Shown here piece by piece: positions 5,874-14,178 of a stretch of DNA of 44,426 bases. Positions within the stretch are counted from its first letter, which is position 1; each line of letters opens with the position of its first letter. The notes under the pieces were generated by a model. The model made no database searches, had not been told where the DNA came from, and saw only the letters and a list, made by a program, of their open reading frames with translations. The position numbers and the translations under genes were made by a program. The stretch is from a virus, in the IMG/VR virus record IMGVR_UViG_3300031251_000045, positions 1 to 44,426 of that record, one strand, 5' to 3'.

Positions 5874-6541
5874 GATGTTTTAAGCCCCAAGATCCCAACG
5901 TTGGCTAGCGGTCGCCACGTGTTACCGTGATTGTGCGGTTGTCCCAATAAGGGTGATCCGAAACTAAGACTCCCATCGGACGTATACGCAGTACAAGGTT
6001 GATCTCCGCTGCTGTTTGGGGTAACGACACCTTGCACATACGATGTGTTTATATTTGTGTCGCTTTTCCCTAAATAGACTTGGTGTTTATGAGGGGGCAA
6101 TTGCGCAGGAGTCAGAGTCCAGTCTGTTTGTTGCCACGTACCTGTTTGTGTTCCTGCATTTTGGGAATTATAGTATTGGGGATTCGCTGTTAGAGGAGAA
6201 TCAGATACGGCCAAAAGCCTGTTTCCTGTACCAGCGATTGGTGACCATCCTGCTGGTACTACTCCCTGATAAAACCACATTTGAGTTCCTTGTACCAATC
6301 CGACCTGAGAGAAGTTGATCTTGTAATTCTGCGGTACTCCACCAAGGGTTCTATTGATCATGAAAGCATCCGTTGGATTTGCATAACCGTTAGGAATTGC
6401 AGTAAGCGAAGGGATATTTATATTCCTGATCAATCCCACAGAGCATTGATAATCCGTTAACCCTTGGCGCAAAAGAGTGGTGTCGGAATTGTTTGCTACT
6501 GTCGCTACAGGAAGATCGTTCAGTTCTACTGGTGATGACAT
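5870..6541 (-). CDS. Short tail fibre / tail collar domain protein
   Basis: 223 residues. The N-terminal part is a virion-attachment segment. Residues 85-223 look like a phage tail-collar fold: WFYQGVVPAGWSPI, GTWQQTDWTLTPAQLPPHKH and QPHNHGNTWRPLANVGIL. The paired HxH motifs (HKH near 152-154, HNH near 203-205) resemble the metal-binding HxH sites of trimeric phage fibre tips. Likely a receptor-binding short fibre on the baseplate. AAAGGAG precedes the ATG. Confidence 0.8.
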   Translation of the reverse strand: MSSPVELNDLPVATVANNSDTTLLRQGLTDYQCSVGLIRNINIPSLTAIPNGYANPTDAFMINRTLGGVPQNYKINFSQVGLVQGTQMWFYQGVVPAGWSPIAGTGNRLLAVSDSPLTANPQYYNSQNAGTQTGTWQQTDWTLTPAQLPPHKHQVYLGKSDTNINTSYVQGVVTPNSSGDQPCTAYTSDGSLSFGSPLLGQPHNHGNTWRPLANVGILGLKTS

Positions 6542-6552
6542 ATTTACTCCTT

Positions 6553-7041
6553 TTATTGAGCATTGGTCAGGCCAACTACGACGTATGGGCCAACACCGCC
6601 AGTTACCGTCACATTGCCTGAGGTTGATATGCTTGAAACGGTCAAAGTTGATGATGTGGCGATTGTATTAAATGATACTGGACTTACTGGACTTGGTGGG
6701 ACATAACAAATTCCATTGAAGAAATTTGCTGCTCCCCCTGATCCTTTGTCCTGTACCCATATAATGCAAAGACCGCCTGTAACCGTGTTAAATGCGGCTG
6801 TGGACCCAGTTCCGTCGGTGGTAACTTTTAATCCAGCTTGCTGAGCTAGATATTGAATCCAGTCGTTTATTGTCCTAAACAGCCAGTTGAACCACTGTCT
6901 CACTGGGAATTCCAGCCTTGACCATCCGTACTGTTGCTTTTCCGGAGGGGGAACAAGCACGTTATTTTGTCCTGAAACATCATCAACTTGATTTTGAACA
7001 GCCCAGTCTGGAAAGCTGGAAGGCGGTGTAAGTAAGGCCAT
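6553..7041 (-). CDS. Fibre-connector protein at the baseplate
   Basis: 162 residues. The N-terminal 65 residues (FPDWAVQ, then LVPPPEKQQYGWSR, EFPVRQWFNWLFRTINDWIQ) are the conserved phage motif usually found in proteins joining fibres to the baseplate. The C-terminal 90 residues are Ser/Thr/Gly/Val-rich beta structure. It lies between the gpI-like protein and the collar fibre, and AGGAG precedes the ATG. Probable fibre adaptor. Confidence 0.65.
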   Translation of the reverse strand: MALLTPPSSFPDWAVQNQVDDVSGQNNVLVPPPEKQQYGWSRLEFPVRQWFNWLFRTINDWIQYLAQQAGLKVTTDGTGSTAAFNTVTGGLCIIWVQDKGSGGAANFFNGICYVPPSPVSPVSFNTIATSSTLTVSSISTSGNVTVTGGVGPYVVVGLTNAQ

Positions 7042-7051
7042 AAAAAAACTC

Positions 7052-7855
7052 CTAGTATGGTGGTGCTAAGTTTCCGCCAGTCATTATCGCTTCGGCGATT
7101 TGTCCTGCACCTGTTGTGTCCACTGAATTATTTGTGTTTCCTTCGGCGAAACCGCCTCCGAAATTTGGGTTTATCACTTCACCTCTTTGTATGTACAGAT
7201 CTTCCGCGCCTGACCCTCCCTCCACTTGGAAAGGGTTTGCTTGCGTTGGATCAACTGGATTTGGAGCGACAAAAAACTGTTCGTCTATCGGATCGCTGGA
7301 AAAAACAAACGGATTCGTATTGTAAGTGGCTGCGATGTTAAGAAAGTTAACACCTGCTGGTGAGACTTGCTGAATCGCTCCGACTAAATCGCTAGGAAAA
7401 TCTGGAAAATTTAGGCCATTTGTCGACATCTGGTATGCGGCAGGATAAACTTCATTGTACCAAACTTCTGAGGCTTTTGTTAAATAGCTTAAAATGTAAA
7501 TTACCTCTTCAGGAGTACCCTGAGAGTTGTTTACAAATATTTGAAACTGCAAATCTTGTCGGTATCCTGTGACTTGCACACCATCAATTATCTGGTCGTC
7601 ATCTGGCTGGCCAGTTACGCGCAGCAATCCAATAATTTCTCCTAGGCCATCAAGCTGCACACCTTGCGCAGTGTTCAGATTTCTAAATCCATTCAGCAAG
7701 TTTAATTGGGTTTGGATGTCTTGATATTGTTGCGATTGGACATAGAGGATCTTCTGCAAGTTTGTCTTGCTTCCATCCGGTGTAGTCCCTTGAAATTGGG
7801 ATGCTAGAAGGATGACCATCCTAGAGTAAAAATCTTCTATGTCTACCACTTTCAC
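7052..7855 (-). CDS. DUF2612 / gpI-like baseplate protein
   Basis: 267 residues. The segments QLDGLGEIIGLLR (about 68-80) and YRQDLQFQIFVNNSQGTPEE (about 98-117) are hallmarks of the DUF2612 / Mu gp48 / P2 gpI group of baseplate wedge proteins, which connect J to the tail fibres. The C-terminal 70 residues are Asn/Pro/Gly-rich and probably contact fibres. The start is GTG at 7855, or a second GTG at 7849 that is better spaced from TAGG. Position directly downstream of gene J fits. Confidence 0.75.
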   Translation of the reverse strand: MKVVDIEDFYSRMVILLASQFQGTTPDGSKTNLQKILYVQSQQYQDIQTQLNLLNGFRNLNTAQGVQLDGLGEIIGLLRVTGQPDDDQIIDGVQVTGYRQDLQFQIFVNNSQGTPEEVIYILSYLTKASEVWYNEVYPAAYQMSTNGLNFPDFPSDLVGAIQQVSPAGVNFLNIAATYNTNPFVFSSDPIDEQFFVAPNPVDPTQANPFQVEGGSGAEDLYIQRGEVINPNFGGGFAEGNTNNSVDTTGAGQIAEAIMTGGNLAPPY

Positions 7856-7871
7856 ACCTATTCTAAAAGCA

Positions 7872-7891
7872 TTTTCCTGACATCAGGAAAA
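7872..7891. repeat. 8-bp perfect hairpin in the J-gpI gap
   Basis: ttttcctg and caggaaaa flank a 4-nt loop in the 84-bp gap after gene J. No T-run follows on either strand, so it is not an intrinsic terminator. It may tune transcript stability or be chance. The remainder of the gap has an open frame without a start codon (see findings). Confidence 0.4.
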
Positions 7892-7939
7892 TGATCCACA
7901 AACCATCTACGACCATATCGCGCATGTCCGCGAAATGGT

Positions 7940-9943
7940 TTAAGCTATACTGACAAAGATCACATCGAGATTAAATACGGATATCTGAGTGTCGCTTATC
8001 GTTATATCTGATGTTCCATACGAAGGATTCTGAGTTGGAGAAGTTGTAGCTGCTATCTGCATGTCACCACTAGCAATCCCCGGTACTCTGAATATCTGCG
8101 CCAGCACTCTCTGAAAGAGAACGTCAATTCCCACACCAAGAGATATCCCATAATTGTAAATAGCTTCTTGCACTTGTTGCAATCCATTTACAGGGAATGT
8201 TTCCTCAGTGTAAAGGGTCAGTGCGACTTGAACGAAAATGTATACGTTCGTCGGCCTTGAGAAGAAGATCGTTTGGGTGTTGCCTTGGGAGTCTGTGATT
8301 GCGACTTGAGTATTCCCATAAGTTTCAATGCCAGCTGGTTTTGAGAGCCAGATCTGATTCGCGACTGCATCATCGGTTCCTCCTTGCACTACTGCTTCAA
8401 ATGATTTCGGCGGTCTACCGCCTGTGATTGTTGCTGTCTGTGCCGACACAGATGTCGTTACAGAGTCTAAAAAAATAACTTGAGAAATGTTCATGTTTAC
8501 GGTGAGGGTTTGATTACCTGCTCCACCGTAGGAAGCCGAAGAAACTTCAGGCAATGATTCGAAAGCAGCGACTAGCAATCCCATCGAGGTCGCTTGGTTT
8601 GGACTTGATGGACAAGTGACTGTAAAATTATAATTGTTGTTGTCGTATGAAACTGTCACGACATCACTAGAAGCAAAGGCTGAACCAAAAACGATTACAT
8701 AGGATTGTTGTCTCAATGTTCGATTTTCAAACACAGTTGCGCTCGTCACTCCGGGCACTTTCTGTTCTAGTTGTGCTTCGATAGCTTCGACCGTGCAGTT
8801 TCCTAAAAGTTTTATAGAATTTGCTCGCCTGATTCTGAGTTCGGCATCATTCTCCGTAAGTGTGCCGGTTACTCCTGCGATCCAGTTCGTCACTGAATTC
8901 CATCCCGCGATAGGGGTAAGGATTGTGTTCAACGCGTTTTCAGGACAGGAGATTGGCCCATAGTTTTCACACAGAAACGAGATTGGAGACGAGAGCAAAG
9001 CAATCGTTAGATTCAGTCCAACTTGAGCAATAAAGGGATTGTTAGGCAATAAGGTGTTGATTGACAGAGTGCCATCGATATTGTCTGTAGCTAGCCATGT
9101 TGGTGTTCCTACATTCAGCAGCGCAGTAAGTCTGGATGTTATTGCATTTGCGTTAGCTGGTGCTTGATAGGTGATTGCACTTCCGGCTTGGGAAGCACCG
9201 CCTGTGATTGTGATTTGAATCGTCGCAGCTGAAAATCCGGAATTTGGAACGATTGTGATTGTGGCTGGATTTGTTGGCGTAGCCACCAATTCAGATCCTG
9301 TTCCGAAGTTTGAAATCGCTGTTGCGATGGCAGCTAAAGTGGCGTTACTGCTAGAGGCGTACGAAACGGCAGGAAGCGCAACGCCGTTGATTGTCACTAC
9401 GATACTGTTTCCGGTTACGAAAATAGCCCCAGAATTTGAAAAGGTGATTATCGGAATTGAGTACACAAATGAGACGTTGTTCAAGACGATTGTGTATGGT
9501 TGGGTGGTTACCGTTCCTACTTGAACTTTTACAAAATCTGCATTGTTTGCTGTGATCGACCCACCTTGATCTGCATAAAAAACCGCACCAGAAAGCGGAA
9601 TTGTCGCTAATGAGTTCTGAGGAATGTAAGTCCCTTCCAAACCTCCACAAGTCGCCACCACGCTCGTCTGGGTAGCTGGCTTGCGAGATATTCCATTAAA
9701 CTGAACTACGTTGTCTAAGGCCACACCAGATGCTGAATTTGGGTACTGAGAGAGGTAAACATCTTCCAAGTTTTCCCAAAGATCAGCCAATGGCTTTGCA
9801 TCGACACCCACGAGTTGCCCGAATACTGATTGAGGATCAAGATTAATGTCACCGAACTGAGCCACGTAACCATCTTCCAAAGAAACTTTGATATCCGCGA
9901 GTCTTTTTGCATTGAAACCTTGGGGTGTCAAACCGAATGTCAT
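7940..9943 (-). CDS. Baseplate J-like wedge protein, enlarged by inserted beta modules
   Basis: 667 residues, far longer than usual J/gp47-like proteins. The N-terminus (residues 1-125: GFNAKRLADIKVSLEDGYVA, then FGQLVGVDAKPLADLWENLE) and the later core (WIAGVTGTLTENDAELRIRR near 355-373, then VEAIEAQLEQKVPGVTSATV near 385-404) are classic baseplate J. Residues 165-262 and about 415-510 are extra beta-rich segments; the first contains TINGVALPAVSYASSS and closely resembles segments in the sheath, cement and neck proteins. The wedge protein should ring the hub and trigger contraction. Starts at an ATGA overlap with the gp25-like gene, with GGAG ahead. Confidence 0.85.
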   Translation of the reverse strand: MTFGLTPQGFNAKRLADIKVSLEDGYVAQFGDINLDPQSVFGQLVGVDAKPLADLWENLEDVYLSQYPNSASGVALDNVVQFNGISRKPATQTSVVATCGGLEGTYIPQNSLATIPLSGAVFYADQGGSITANNADFVKVQVGTVTTQPYTIVLNNVSFVYSIPIITFSNSGAIFVTGNSIVVTINGVALPAVSYASSSNATLAAIATAISNFGTGSELVATPTNPATITIVPNSGFSAATIQITITGGASQAGSAITYQAPANANAITSRLTALLNVGTPTWLATDNIDGTLSINTLLPNNPFIAQVGLNLTIALLSSPISFLCENYGPISCPENALNTILTPIAGWNSVTNWIAGVTGTLTENDAELRIRRANSIKLLGNCTVEAIEAQLEQKVPGVTSATVFENRTLRQQSYVIVFGSAFASSDVVTVSYDNNNYNFTVTCPSSPNQATSMGLLVAAFESLPEVSSASYGGAGNQTLTVNMNISQVIFLDSVTTSVSAQTATITGGRPPKSFEAVVQGGTDDAVANQIWLSKPAGIETYGNTQVAITDSQGNTQTIFFSRPTNVYIFVQVALTLYTEETFPVNGLQQVQEAIYNYGISLGVGIDVLFQRVLAQIFRVPGIASGDMQIAATTSPTQNPSYGTSDITISDTQISVFNLDVIFVSIA

Positions 9944-10296
9944 AGATTTATCTCCACGTTAAGATCCCCATCAACCGTTATGCACGAGAAATTTACAGAA
10001 AATCTGCGACTTATACCGTCAAAATCGCTGGAAAATTCCGTTATCTCCTGAACGCCGTTCGTGTTTGCTATCTCTTCGGTTATAAAAGTCTCCACTTGGA
10101 TCTGATTGGGATCTTTTATAAAAATGTATTGATAGTATGGGAGTCCAGCTAAAATATTTAGATACCATTCTCCGAGTATAAATCGAAGCCTAATCGTTAA
10201 GTTTTGAGCGATCTGATCTATGCCACGCACCAATTGTGCATCGAAATTCTCAATCAGCAGATCTCCTGTTGTCGGATCTAACGCTAGATCAATCAT
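9940..10296 (-). CDS. gp25/W-like baseplate wedge protein (DUF2634-like)
   Basis: 118 residues. The fold pattern of gp25-like wedge proteins is plain: GDLLIENFDAQLVRGIDQIA, NLTIRLRFILGEWYLN, GLPYYQYIF, then a beta-rich end with EITEFSSDFDG. In contractile tails this protein joins the hub to J and to the first sheath ring. Start overlaps the previous stop (ATGA) with AGGGA ahead. Immediately upstream of gene J, as in other phages. Confidence 0.85.
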   Translation of the reverse strand: MIDLALDPTTGDLLIENFDAQLVRGIDQIAQNLTIRLRFILGEWYLNILAGLPYYQYIFIKDPNQIQVETFITEEIANTNGVQEITEFSSDFDGISRRFSVNFSCITVDGDLNVEINL

Positions 10297-10958
10297 GGTA
10301 TTGTCCCTGTAATCACATTCAACTGAGTCTGCAACGCTAACACTTGAGCAATAAACGCAGGATTAAGAGGTCCATTTAAAGTTGGTCCCATAACGGTCGA
10401 CCCTTGCAGGTAACCCATAAGCTGAGAGAGGAGATTTAAAACTTCGGTTGTCGAATTCCCTATCGCTACGGTTCCTGAAGTATTTATTACTACATCACCG
10501 CTTTCTTTGATAGTGATACTCGATCCGGAGTAGGTCAACAAAACATCCGAGGAATTTATAGCCTGTGAACTTTCGCTAAACGGAAACAATCCGGGGATGG
10601 CTACGGCATCGGATAGATTGAACTTTCTAGGATCATCGGGATCGACTTGTCCGCCTACTGTTTTCCATAGGTCTGTTGATCTTTCAATAAAAACGAGCAG
10701 GCAGGTATCGCCACTAGCGACTGGGAACGTTAATGACGCACCGCCTGCTCTAGGAAAAATGACTGGGACGTTCTCTATAATGGGCATCGGGGTTGTTGTA
10801 CCGTTACCCCAAACCTTATTTAATAACGGTTGGACGGCTGCACGTTGCTTGGAATAATCGTACGAAACGATCGCAGCAGGTAGAGCGGTGTGAACATTGT
10901 TTAGTTGATATAGGATGGCTTGCCTAATTGCCGATGGCATATCTACTGGTGATGTCAT
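10293..10958 (-). CDS. Gp138/gpV-like membrane-puncturing spike protein
   Basis: 221 residues from the ATG at 10958, which overlaps the hub gene stop (ATGA); an earlier in-frame ATG at 11015 would overlap the hub gene needlessly. An OB-like N-terminal region (about 20-120: PAAIVSYDYSKQRAAVQPLL, IIENVPVIFPRAGGASLTFP, VASGDTCLLVFIERSTD) matches the Gp138 N-terminal family of spike proteins. A beta-helical middle (SSITIKESGDVVINTSGTVA) and a C-terminal helix follow. The trimer should cap the tube and pierce the outer membrane. Confidence 0.8.
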   Translation of the reverse strand: MTSPVDMPSAIRQAILYQLNNVHTALPAAIVSYDYSKQRAAVQPLLNKVWGNGTTTPMPIIENVPVIFPRAGGASLTFPVASGDTCLLVFIERSTDLWKTVGGQVDPDDPRKFNLSDAVAIPGLFPFSESSQAINSSDVLLTYSGSSITIKESGDVVINTSGTVAIGNSTTEVLNLLSQLMGYLQGSTVMGPTLNGPLNPAFIAQVLALQTQLNVITGTIP

Positions 10959-11878
10959 GTTGGTGTAGTTACAACCTCGGTCACTTCCATCTGTGAACTC
11001 CAAATTGGCCCCCAAGTATCGCCTTCGTGTCTGACGTTGTCTACTCGAAAAGTTCCTTTGAAATTCAGATGTGTTGATTGTAAAACGATTGGCGATCCCG
11101 GCAAAACTTCAGGTTTTAGGGCGACATTAACTTTGTAACCGGAAGGTTGAGAAGGTGGCACTTGTGGAGCTGTGGGAACTTGTGTTGGATTGCGCACGAC
11201 TGGACGATACATATCAGTACGGCGAAAAGTAAAACGTTGAGGTATTCCCTGCATTCCTGTGTCTTCATTGATTATAATTGGCTGTTGTACGATTGTCCCT
11301 GTTTGAGGGATAATTTGAAGGTTAGAATTTTGAACGCTCCATTGCAAACCCAGCTTATTGCACACGTTTGTTAGCATGTCTTTCGCCATACCACAATCGC
11401 TGTATCCTTGCCGAAATATGAGGTTGTCTGAATTCGCGAATTCCACATTCGGAATTCCCATTTTTTTTGCGATGTCTTGCACGATAAGTCTTGCTGGAGC
11501 ATTGGAGGAATACGACACGACAAAGACAGACTGGTTGATGTATCTGTCTCCGTCTCCGCACTCGAACACTGAAACAATGTCTGGTTGATCGAAAATGTGG
11601 CTAACGGCTGTTGTGTCTCCGACATAAAGAATGCTTTGTCCCTCTGCTCGTTGATATCCTGCTGACAAGATGACTTGATCGCCATAGTCTTTTATTGCGT
11701 TCCTGTGGGCAGAACTAAGATTCCACACACGAATCACCGATGAGTTTGTACTCCAAGCAAGAGATTTCAAAATGGAAAATGATATCCTCAGATCCTTTAT
11801 TTCTATCGTTCGGTAGTATCCTGAAAAATCTTCTTTTCTAAGATTTACGATCAAGCTGGCTTCTCTGATAAATTCCAT
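10955..11878 (-). CDS. Baseplate hub protein (gp27/gpD-like)
   Basis: 307 residues. Contains the hub pattern: an N-terminal beta domain (SVIRVWNLSSAHRNAIKDYG), LYVGDTTAVSHIFDQPDIVS, a helical LysM-like insert (ARLIVQDIAKKMGIPNVE), then the GLQWSVQNSNLQIIPQTGTI hairpin and a C-terminal beta domain with the VALKPEVLPGSPIVL segment. Order plug-hub-spike-wedge is the normal one. The start overlaps the previous stop by one base (TAATG), so translation is coupled. Confidence 0.8.
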   Translation of the reverse strand: MEFIREASLIVNLRKEDFSGYYRTIEIKDLRISFSILKSLAWSTNSSVIRVWNLSSAHRNAIKDYGDQVILSAGYQRAEGQSILYVGDTTAVSHIFDQPDIVSVFECGDGDRYINQSVFVVSYSSNAPARLIVQDIAKKMGIPNVEFANSDNLIFRQGYSDCGMAKDMLTNVCNKLGLQWSVQNSNLQIIPQTGTIVQQPIIINEDTGMQGIPQRFTFRRTDMYRPVVRNPTQVPTAPQVPPSQPSGYKVNVALKPEVLPGSPIVLQSTHLNFKGTFRVDNVRHEGDTWGPIWSSQMEVTEVVTTPT

Positions 11879-12207
11879 TAAGCATTCGCCTCAAGTTCGC
11901 CTGGTTCGTAGTAAATCAGCTCTGTGGTTTGACCCATGTCAAATCTGGTTATTTCGTTCCACATGTCACGAATGTTTTGACAGACAATTTCTCCTGCTGG
12001 CATGCCAAGCAACGGAAATTGAGACGTCAAATCATAGTTTGTGACCACCTTCACGCCCAAAAGTATAGGTTGCTCATTCCGGTCATATATGCTCATTACC
12101 CAATATTTATTCATTGCGTTCCACTTGAAGTAAAACAGGAAAAGAACGTTGGTTAGTTGGATTTGCATCGACCACGCTGGCTGCTCTTGAAAGGGGATGA
12201 TATGCAT
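11878..12207 (-). CDS. Baseplate plug protein (Pam3 gp18-like)
   Basis: 109 residues, all-beta with the pattern WSMQIQLTNVLFLFYFKWNA, YWVMSIYDRNEQPILLGVKV, then PAGEIVCQN. This matches the small baseplate plug proteins described in minimal myophages such as cyanophage Pam3, encoded between the Dit-like protein and the hub. It likely lines or plugs the hub until ejection. The start overlaps the previous stop (TGATG). Confidence 0.7.
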   Translation of the reverse strand: MHIIPFQEQPAWSMQIQLTNVLFLFYFKWNAMNKYWVMSIYDRNEQPILLGVKVVTNYDLTSQFPLLGMPAGEIVCQNIRDMWNEITRFDMGQTTELIYYEPGELEANA

Positions 12208-12851
12208 CAGGTGGCCTCCTGAATCGCTGTTGCGTTAGTCAAGACATTAGGCAAGATTGACGTTGGGATTCTGGCTAAGTTTTGAATGCCGAAGCTGACT
12301 GGTGATGCAGCTTGATCTTTCAGGCTAAAAGGAGGGTCATTGCGTAAAATAGGAATTTGAGAATTGTCAGACACGGTCTGAATCGGTGTGTTATTTTCCA
12401 CACCTTGAAAAACATTGGGTTGGTTCAAAAATGCGTCGATGTTGTTGATGTAATTAATTTTTTGAAGCTCTATGTTGAAAGTCAGCGTTTGACCTGTTTT
12501 TACCGTTCTAGGCACGTCTAGAGTGACGATAGCCATGTCGTAGTAAACTTTTATTCCTGTGACAACAGTAACGACTTGCCTCTTTCTGTGAATCTCGATT
12601 AAAGCATTAAAGGCTGCTACAGAGCGATTGTAGGGGGCTAAAATTGATAGGGGCGTATCAGTGACCAAACCAGATAACACAACAACATCGGGCTGATTAA
12701 TAATGTGATCGCTAACAATGGTTCCGTTTTCCACAGGATAATTAGTGACTCGACTGGTATATCTGTGTTCTTCCGTAACCATTGTGTCAAACGATACAGT
12801 ACCAACCTTGCTCTGTGCATATTTCCTTCCGTAGATTAAGCTTAAAACCAT
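12207..12851 (-). CDS. Dit-like baseplate/tail protein
   Basis: 214 residues. Residues 18-150 fit the Dit-like phage tail N-terminal fold: GTVSFDTMVTEEHRYTSRVT, YPVENGTIVSDHIINQPDVV, LSGLVTDTPL, then DMAIVTLDVPRTVKTGQTLT. The C-terminal 60 residues are linker-like. It should form the ring between tube end and hub. Encoded directly after the tape measure, and starts with a one-base overlap. Confident as a family call; the exact structural position is inferred. Confidence 0.75.
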   Translation of the reverse strand: MVLSLIYGRKYAQSKVGTVSFDTMVTEEHRYTSRVTNYPVENGTIVSDHIINQPDVVVLSGLVTDTPLSILAPYNRSVAAFNALIEIHRKRQVVTVVTGIKVYYDMAIVTLDVPRTVKTGQTLTFNIELQKINYINNIDAFLNQPNVFQGVENNTPIQTVSDNSQIPILRNDPPFSLKDQAASPVSFGIQNLARIPTSILPNVLTNATAIQEAT

Positions 12852-13942
12852 TATTCCACCGTCGGATTGTTGCTGACGATTTCACGTGTCTTTTCATCCC
12901 ACGTATTCTGAATCGCCATTCTTACCATATCTGAAATTTGAATCCCTTGTTGTTCTGTCGTGCCAGCAGCTACGGCGAATTCGAATTTATTATTGTTAGT
13001 TACCGCTAGAGGTTGGTTATTGCTTGAGGATTTTTGAGAGTTTAAAAATGCTTCGAAGTTAGCCCGTTGCGTATCTAACCCAAGAAAATGAGCAATGGAG
13101 TCTTTGATATTTCTCGCTTCTTCCTGATGAGATTCTAGCCTCGCAGAAAGATTGGGGTGTCTTTTTTCTGCTTCAGCATGTAGCTTTTTCAGCCCTTCAT
13201 CTGTAAAAGATTCCCCTGAGAAAATTCCTTTTAACCCTTTAACAAAACCATGAATCGTCGGCAAAACCAACGAGACAAAAGATTGGGTAACGCTGGCAAC
13301 ATCATCATAAAAACTCTTTAGATCCCTTTCAAATTCCCCTAGCCCTTCTTTACTTTTCAATACTGTTTGAGCATATTCTTTGTAGGCGTCAGCACCTCTG
13401 CTTAAAGCTTCAGTACCCTGATTTAAAACATTTACAAAACCAGCTGCGTTATCTGCTCCAAAAACATCGGAAAAAAGCTTAGTTTGTTCCCGAACATCTT
13501 TTAGAGTTTTTCCATATTCAAGAACGGCTTTTATTGCACCTTCGATATCGTTTTTCTCGACAAAAGGCGTCAAATTTAACTGGTGAGCTGACCTTCTGAA
13601 TATCTCAAAAAGCTCACCAGCCCCATGTCTAGCATCATCAAGGATTTTGCTGACATTTTTGAAAGCTCCTTCAAAGTCAGGGATACGAAACTGATTGGCT
13701 GCTCTTCCTAGAGCTATAAATCGTTCTGTGGCAATTCCGGTACTCCTCGCCAGCTCATCAACATCCAATGTCTGCTTGGCTACATTTCCGAAATAATCCA
13801 ACGTCTTTTTTACACCTGCGATTATACCAGCGGAAGCAAGAGAGAATTTTGTTTTAAAACCGATGATCGAGCGTTCAAACTTATCTAAGTTTGTCCGGTC
13901 AAACTGAAAACCCAGTCGGGTCACCAATTCTCTAACGATCAT
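12851..13942 (-). CDS. Short tape measure protein
   Basis: 363 residues, almost all helical. The start LVTRLGFQFDRTNLDKFERS is the usual opening of Mu/DUF3383-phage tape measures, followed by a Gly/Ala-rich hydrophobic segment (residues 36-50) and long helices. It lies between the frameshifted chaperone gene and the Dit-like gene, as expected. With the common rule of about 0.15 nm per residue it predicts a tail near 50-55 nm. I see no lysozyme or peptidase domain in it. Confidence 0.8.
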   Translation of the reverse strand: MIVRELVTRLGFQFDRTNLDKFERSIIGFKTKFSLASAGIIAGVKKTLDYFGNVAKQTLDVDELARSTGIATERFIALGRAANQFRIPDFEGAFKNVSKILDDARHGAGELFEIFRRSAHQLNLTPFVEKNDIEGAIKAVLEYGKTLKDVREQTKLFSDVFGADNAAGFVNVLNQGTEALSRGADAYKEYAQTVLKSKEGLGEFERDLKSFYDDVASVTQSFVSLVLPTIHGFVKGLKGIFSGESFTDEGLKKLHAEAEKRHPNLSARLESHQEEARNIKDSIAHFLGLDTQRANFEAFLNSQKSSSNNQPLAVTNNNKFEFAVAAGTTEQQGIQISDMVRMAIQNTWDEKTREIVSNNPTVE

Positions 13943-14178
13943 TTTTTGTTCCTTCTTGTTTCTTCTTCAGCTAAATCTGCCTTCATATCCAAAAGGGCAT
14001 TTGCCCTATAGACATCATCCAACGACCAACTCACTTCAAGCGCACCTAACGTGGCTATATTCTCAAAAACTAAACGCCAGATTGCGAGTTCTGCGCGTAG
14101 GTCTTCGTGAAGGTTTTTCTCGTATCTTCCTTCGGAATTGGAGCCTGTTCGGATTGGTTTCCAATACCGAACATCGAA
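13939..14178 (-). CDS. Tail assembly chaperone, -1 frameshift extension
   Basis: This frame is open from 14214 but has only a GTG without a ribosome site, so it is best read as the extension of the upstream chaperone. A -1 slip at the T8 tract (14184-14177) joins 125 codons of the first frame to 79 codons here, giving a fusion of about 204 residues. The tail (LAIWRLVFENIATLGALEVS, then WSLDDVYRANALLDMKADLA) resembles the T-domain of lambda G-T type chaperones. It ends by overlapping the tape measure start. Confidence 0.75.
   Translation of the reverse strand, partial: FDVRYWKPIRTGSNSEGRYEKNLHEDLRAELAIWRLVFENIATLGALEVSWSLDDVYRANALLDMKADLAEEETRRNKK

Noticed and set aside
7872-7891. Hairpin in the J-gpI gap as a terminator
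   Set aside because: The stem is AT-rich at its base and has no following T-run in the leftward direction. The late operon must continue through it to reach the fibre genes.
9351-9650. 99-codon leftward frame inside gene J
   Set aside because: Alternate frame of the J coding sequence with atypical composition. The J frame carries clear baseplate motifs.
11371-11685. 104-codon leftward frame overlapping the hub gene
   Set aside because: It is a frame shadow of the hub gene. The hub frame is continuous, with consistent motifs before and after.
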